Program-made: the position numbers and the translations under genes
In this document: piece after piece, positions 60,879-64,000 of the stretch
Numbering within the stretch: position 1 is the first letter of the stretch
How the letters are laid out: every line of letters begins with the position of its first letter
NCBI RefSeq assembly: GCF_015354505.1
Contig: NZ_JACAFP010000003.1
Coordinates: 110,200 to 174,199, forward strand
From: Microbacterium sp. UFMG61
Lineage (GTDB): Bacteria > Actinomycetota > Actinomycetes > Actinomycetales > Microbacteriaceae
DNA: 64,000 nucleotides
Direction: 5' to 3'
Notes under the pieces: generated by a model
What the model was told of the DNA's origin: nothing
The model's input: only the letters and a program-made list of their open reading frames with translations
Databases searched by the model: none

Positions 60879-62005
60879 CGGCTCCGTCGTCCGCGGCGGG
60901 GTGGGTGGAGATCGACCGGAACGCGATCACGCACAACATCCGCACGATCCGCGCAGAGCTCGGCGAGGAGGTCGGGTTCTGCGCGGTCGTGAAGGCCGAC
61001 GCCTACGGGCACGGGATCGACATCGTCGCACCGCTGCTCGTCGCCGAGGGGATCGCGATCGTCGGGGCGGCCTCGAACGACGACGCCGCCGCCGTTCGTG
61101 CGGCGGGGTTCGTCGGGCGACTGATGCGCGTGCGCCCCGCCGGGCGGGAGGAGATCGACGACGGCATCCGCTTCGGCCTGGAGGAATGGGTCGGCGGAGT
61201 CGAGCACGCGGGAATCGTGGGAGTGACCGCGGCGGCGCGGGGGGTCAGGACTCGCGTGCATCTCTCGCTCAACTCGACCGGGCTCGGTCGCGACGGCATC
61301 GACCTCGGTGAAGCCGGGGGCCTGGATGCCGTGACCGCCGTTCTCGCAGACCCGCACCTGGAGGTCGTCGGCCTGTGCTCCCACTTCCCCTGCGAAGACG
61401 CTGCCGATGTGGCCGAGGGCGCATCGCGCTTCGACGAGGAGACCCGTGTGCTGCTCGCCGGAACGCATGCGTATGATCGGATCGCGCGGCATTGCGCGAC
61501 CACGTTCGCGGCACTCACGGTGCCCGAGTCTCGGTTCGACCTCGTGCGCATCGGCGCGGGGCTGTATGGCGACTCCGACACGGTCGGCGGCGCGCTGCGT
61601 CCTGCCATGCGGGTCGTGTCGAGGATCGCGGCGATCAATGCCTATCCGCGGGGCAGCACTGTGGGATACGAGCGCTGGCACCGTCTCGACCACGATGCGC
61701 GTCTGGCCGTGATCCCTCTGGGATATGCCGACGGAATCCATCGCAGCCTCAGCGGCACCGGCGAGGTGCTCGTGCGGGGCAGACGTGCACCGATCGTCGA
61801 TCGGATCGCCATGAACAGCTTCCTCGTCGATGTCTCGAGCATCCCGCGTGCAGCGCCGGGAGACGAGGCGGTGCTGTTCGGCCGGCAAGGCGACGAGGTG
61901 ATCGCCCCGGCCGATGTCGAGCGGTCGCACGGTCACATCGCTGCCGATCTCTACGTCGCCTGGGGGCGGCTCCTGCCGCGTCGTCCGGTCGCGGCCGCCG
62001 GATAG
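60875..62005 (+). CDS. Alanine racemase-family PLP protein, possibly broad-specificity racemase
   Basis: A 376-residue fold-type III PLP enzyme. The PLP Lys is in [20 protein letters not shown], the substrate loop has [14 protein letters not shown] where housekeeping alanine racemases have a KLDTGMNRLG-type sequence, the opposite catalytic Tyr is in [10 protein letters not shown], and [14 protein letters not shown] is the C-terminal MNSF region (usually MCM/MDM). These changes resemble those of broad-specificity amino-acid racemases. It is translationally coupled to the amino-acid permease and precedes an IclR gene. It most likely interconverts an imported D- or L-amino acid for breakdown. 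A cell-wall D-Ala role is less likely here. Confidence 0.8.
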   Translation: MTAPSSAAGWVEIDRNAITHNIRTIRAELGEEVGFCAVVKADAYGHGIDIVAPLLVAEGIAIVGAASNDDAAAVRAAGFVGRLMRVRPAGREEIDDGIRFGLEEWVGGVEHAGIVGVTAAARGVRTRVHLSLNSTGLGRDGIDLGEAGGLDAVTAVLADPHLEVVGLCSHFPCEDAADVAEGASRFDEETRVLLAGTHAYDRIARHCATTFAALTVPESRFDLVRIGAGLYGDSDTVGGALRPAMRVVSRIAAINAYPRGSTVGYERWHRLDHDARLAVIPLGYADGIHRSLSGTGEVLVRGRRAPIVDRIAMNSFLVDVSSIPRAAPGDEAVLFGRQGDEVIAPADVERSHGHIAADLYVAWGRLLPRRPVAAAG

Positions 62006-62042
62006 GATTGCCGTGATCTCGACCCGCACGAAGGAGCAAACG

Positions 62043-62816
62043 ATGGCAGCCTCATCTTCGCTCGTCCAGGGTCTGAAGCTTCTCGATGCCTCGGTCTCCC
62101 AGGAGCGCCGCGCTCGTCCCGGACTCAATGCCTCCCGTCTGGCGGAGGCCACCGAGATCGAGCGCAGCCGGGTGTCGCGGCTCACGCAGGAGCTGCGCGC
62201 ACGGGAGCTCCTCAGTCGCGACGACGACGCGCTGTTCTCGGCGGGGCCGGAGTTCTTCCGCACCGCTGCCGTTCTCAACGCACCCTGGTTGCGGGCCTCG
62301 CGAGCCGCGCTGCGGGCGCTCGCCTCGCAGCGAGGTGTCAACGCCCTGATCACGATCGCCGATGGCGCGCGCGGTGTATTGCTGCGCTGCGAGAGGTCCG
62401 CCGATGGGTTCGATCGCTCCATCCGTGAGGGGCTCGTCACACCGATCTGGTGCACCGGTGCGGGCCGGGCGTTGCTTTGGGATCACACGCTCGAGCAGCT
62501 CGAGGCGCTGCTCGAGGACGTGCAGTTCGTCGGGGTCGGTGGACCGACAGCCGCTCGTTCGACGCGCGATGTGTGGGCGCTGCTCGAACGGGACCGCGAG
62601 GATTCGCTCGTCGCCGCGGCGGAGGAATACGACGAGGGCATCGACGAGTTCGCCCTCCCCATCCGCAGCAGGGGTGAGGTCATCGCCTCCCTGGCTGTGC
62701 GTGGCAGGCACCGCCCCCAGGGGATCACCCGCGACACGCGGGCCCTGCTCACGCACTTCGCCGGCGAGCTCAGCGCCGCAGCCGGCGCCGATCAGCCCTC
62801 ACGCGAGAACGGCTGA
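62043..62816 (+). CDS. IclR-family transcriptional regulator
   Basis: A 257-residue regulator with an N-terminal winged helix (LLDASVSQERRARPGLNASR, then IERSRVSRLTQELRARELLS) and a C-terminal IclR effector domain (LITIADGARGVLLRCERSAD; TPIWCTGAGRALLWDHTLEQ; EEYDEGIDEFALPIRSRGEV). GAAGGAG lies upstream of the ATG at 62043. It follows the permease and racemase genes by 38 bp, so it is probably their regulator. The 3' end overlaps the opposite IclR gene by 18 bp. Confidence 0.9.
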   Translation: MAASSSLVQGLKLLDASVSQERRARPGLNASRLAEATEIERSRVSRLTQELRARELLSRDDDALFSAGPEFFRTAAVLNAPWLRASRAALRALASQRGVNALITIADGARGVLLRCERSADGFDRSIREGLVTPIWCTGAGRALLWDHTLEQLEALLEDVQFVGVGGPTAARSTRDVWALLERDREDSLVAAAEEYDEGIDEFALPIRSRGEVIASLAVRGRHRPQGITRDTRALLTHFAGELSAAAGADQPSRENG

Positions 62817-63590
62817 CGGGGCGCCGAGTTCTCGGGAGAGCTCGGCGGCAGCCCGGGCACATGCTTCGCCGCACGTCGCCGTGCGCTCCGCCATCACGTC
62901 GCGCGTCCCGATCACCTGGACCGCGGCGACGACCTCGCCGCGGTGGTCCCACACGGGAGCGGCGACCGAGTAGAGACCTGGCTCAGCCTCCTGGTCGACG
63001 ATCGCGAACCCTCGGCGCCGATCGTCGTCGAGCCGTGAGAGGAAGTCGTCGATCGACGTAGGGGTGTTCGGCCCCTGAGGCGAGAAGTCGGTGGCGCGGA
63101 ACACCGCGCGGATCTCATCGGCGGAGGCGTCCCACAGCGTGGCACGGCCGGCGTCGCTGCAATAGGCAGGGTAGGCGCGTCCGATCCACGACCCGATCAT
63201 GCGCGAGTCGGCGGGAAGGCTCTCGAGCATGGTGAGCGTCGTGTCTCCCTGCAGCACGCTGAGGAAGGCGGCTTCGCCGAGGCGCGACGACAGGTCTTCG
63301 AGCACCACCAGGCCGTGCGTGCGCAGGCGCTGTGCGCTCAGTTCCTGGGCGGCGGCGTACCATCCCCACGCGAGGGTGAATGAACGGTCCGCCGCTCTGG
63401 TGACGAGGCCCGAGCGCTCCAGGCTCGCCAGCGTGCGCGACACCTGTGAGCGCTCACGACCGAGGGAATCCGCGATCACGCTGACCGTGGCCGGTCGGAG
63501 GTCGCGGGTGAGCGTCGCCACGGAGGAGAGCACATCGAGCCCTCGGCCCATGCTGCTCGACGAGGGAGGTCTCGGCGTGGCTGGTGGCAT
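62799..63590 (-). CDS. Second IclR-family transcriptional regulator
   Basis: A 263-residue regulator of the same family: SSVATLTRDLRPATVSVIAD, SLGRERSQVSRTLASLERSG in the HTH, then VLQGDTTLTMLESLPADSRM, AYCSDAGRATLWDASADEIR and VDQEAEPGLYSVAAPVWDHR in the effector domain. It faces the first IclR gene with overlapping 3' ends. The two proteins share organisation and may be an old duplication with different ligands. Confidence 0.9.
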   Translation of the reverse strand: MPPATPRPPSSSSMGRGLDVLSSVATLTRDLRPATVSVIADSLGRERSQVSRTLASLERSGLVTRAADRSFTLAWGWYAAAQELSAQRLRTHGLVVLEDLSSRLGEAAFLSVLQGDTTLTMLESLPADSRMIGSWIGRAYPAYCSDAGRATLWDASADEIRAVFRATDFSPQGPNTPTSIDDFLSRLDDDRRRGFAIVDQEAEPGLYSVAAPVWDHRGEVVAAVQVIGTRDVMAERTATCGEACARAAAELSRELGAPSAVLA

Positions 63591-63612
63591 GGAAAGAGGT
63601 TACCGCTGTGCG

Positions 63613-64000
63613 TCAGCCCAGAGAGCGGATCGAGGCGCGCTCGACGACCGGCATCGGGATCAGCACGGCGTCGAGCGGGCGCTCGCCGAGCAGCATCTCG
63701 ACCGCGGTGCGCCCCATCACGTCGTAGGGGAGTCGCGCGGTCGTGAGTCCCGGTCGCTGGAAGCCGGCGAGCTCTTCGTCGTCGAAGGAGGCGACGGAGA
63801 TGTCGTCGGGCACTCGAAGCCCTCGCTCGGCGATCGCCTGATACGTGCCGAAAGCCACTCCGTCGTTGCCGGCCAGGATCGCCGTGAGGTCGGGGTGAGC
63901 GTCGAGCATCTGCAGCGTGCGCGAGTATCCGATATCGGGGTTCCACTCGGGGACGTCCATGATGAACGGATCGACGCCGGCCCCGGCGAAGGCGGCGCGG
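63613..64000 (-). CDS. LacI-family regulator or sugar-binding protein, C-terminal part (cut by window edge)
   Basis: The last 128 codons of a gene reading leftwards into the window. The sequence is of the periplasmic-binding-like effector domain: LDAHPDLTAILAGNDGVAFG, AIAERGLRVPDDISVASFDD and LPYDVMGRTAVEMLLGERPL, the usual LacI/GalR ending. The frame continues past the window edge, and the DNA-binding domain is outside it. Ligand unknown. Confidence 0.85.
   Translation of the reverse strand, partial: RAAFAGAGVDPFIMDVPEWNPDIGYSRTLQMLDAHPDLTAILAGNDGVAFGTYQAIAERGLRVPDDISVASFDDEELAGFQRPGLTTARLPYDVMGRTAVEMLLGERPLDAVLIPMPVVERASIRSLG

Overview
The window is high-GC DNA with actinobacterial traits: GTG starts, many ATGA/GTGA stop-start overlaps, and heavy use of the hexamer GGATGC/GCATCC inside and between genes. 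The gene content (13E12/DUF222-HNH family, CsbD, MHS transporters, small unknown proteins) fits Microbacteriaceae, most likely Microbacterium. That assignment is inference from style and families, not a search result. No rRNA, tRNA or CRISPR array was seen.

Layout. 1-2.3 kb (minus): an iron/thiamine/phosphonate-type ABC importer, with its permease cut by the window edge. 2.5-3.8 kb: a fragment of a gene whose full-length relative lies at 26.1 kb, then a VapBC45-like toxin-antitoxin pair. 4.1-26 kb: a large catabolic island. Its first operon encodes a peptide-type ABC importer, a proline iminopeptidase-like hydrolase, an Xaa-Pro aminopeptidase and a GH127/GH146-type beta-L-arabinofuranosidase. 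Its second operon encodes trans-4-hydroxyproline breakdown: a DHDPS-family deaminase, a hydroxyproline epimerase, an ornithine-cyclodeaminase-family imine reductase, a GntR regulator, a three-subunit D-hydroxyproline dehydrogenase and an alpha-ketoglutarate-semialdehyde dehydrogenase. A third unit, facing the other way, encodes a HypBA1-like GH127 enzyme. All three units have a related 12-bp palindrome (consensus GTRCAATTGTAC) upstream. Read together, this looks like one GntR-controlled system that imports arabinosylated, hydroxyproline-rich plant cell-wall glycopeptides (extensin or AGP fragments), removes the arabinose inside the cell, cuts the peptide at Pro/Hyp and burns hydroxyproline to alpha-ketoglutarate. 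This is the most interesting content of the window.

26-42 kb is mixed: a SulP transporter, unknown membrane proteins, a pantothenate operon (DUF2520 protein, panC, panB), MFS transporters, an ArsR-like repressor, a 13E12-type HNH protein, an SDR/XRE/methionine aminopeptidase group and a GT2 glycosyltransferase. Non-coding tandem repeats separate several of these. 42-53 kb holds a PadR regulator with a UbiB-like kinase, a BCCT transporter, a DUF2867-type SDR, a small membrane protein with CsbD, an MHS transporter, two MarR regulators and small unknown proteins. Several promoters here share CTAG-rich elements.

54-64 kb holds a second amino-acid locus: a PLP gamma-lyase-family enzyme with a divergent Lrp/AsnC regulator, a semialdehyde-type dehydrogenase coupled to a homoserine dehydrogenase, an APC permease, an alanine-racemase-family protein, two IclR regulators and a cut-off LacI regulator. 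The dehydrogenase pair suggests homoserine is degraded to aspartate. Since homoserine is a known legume exudate, both catabolic loci point to a plant-associated or plant-litter lifestyle.
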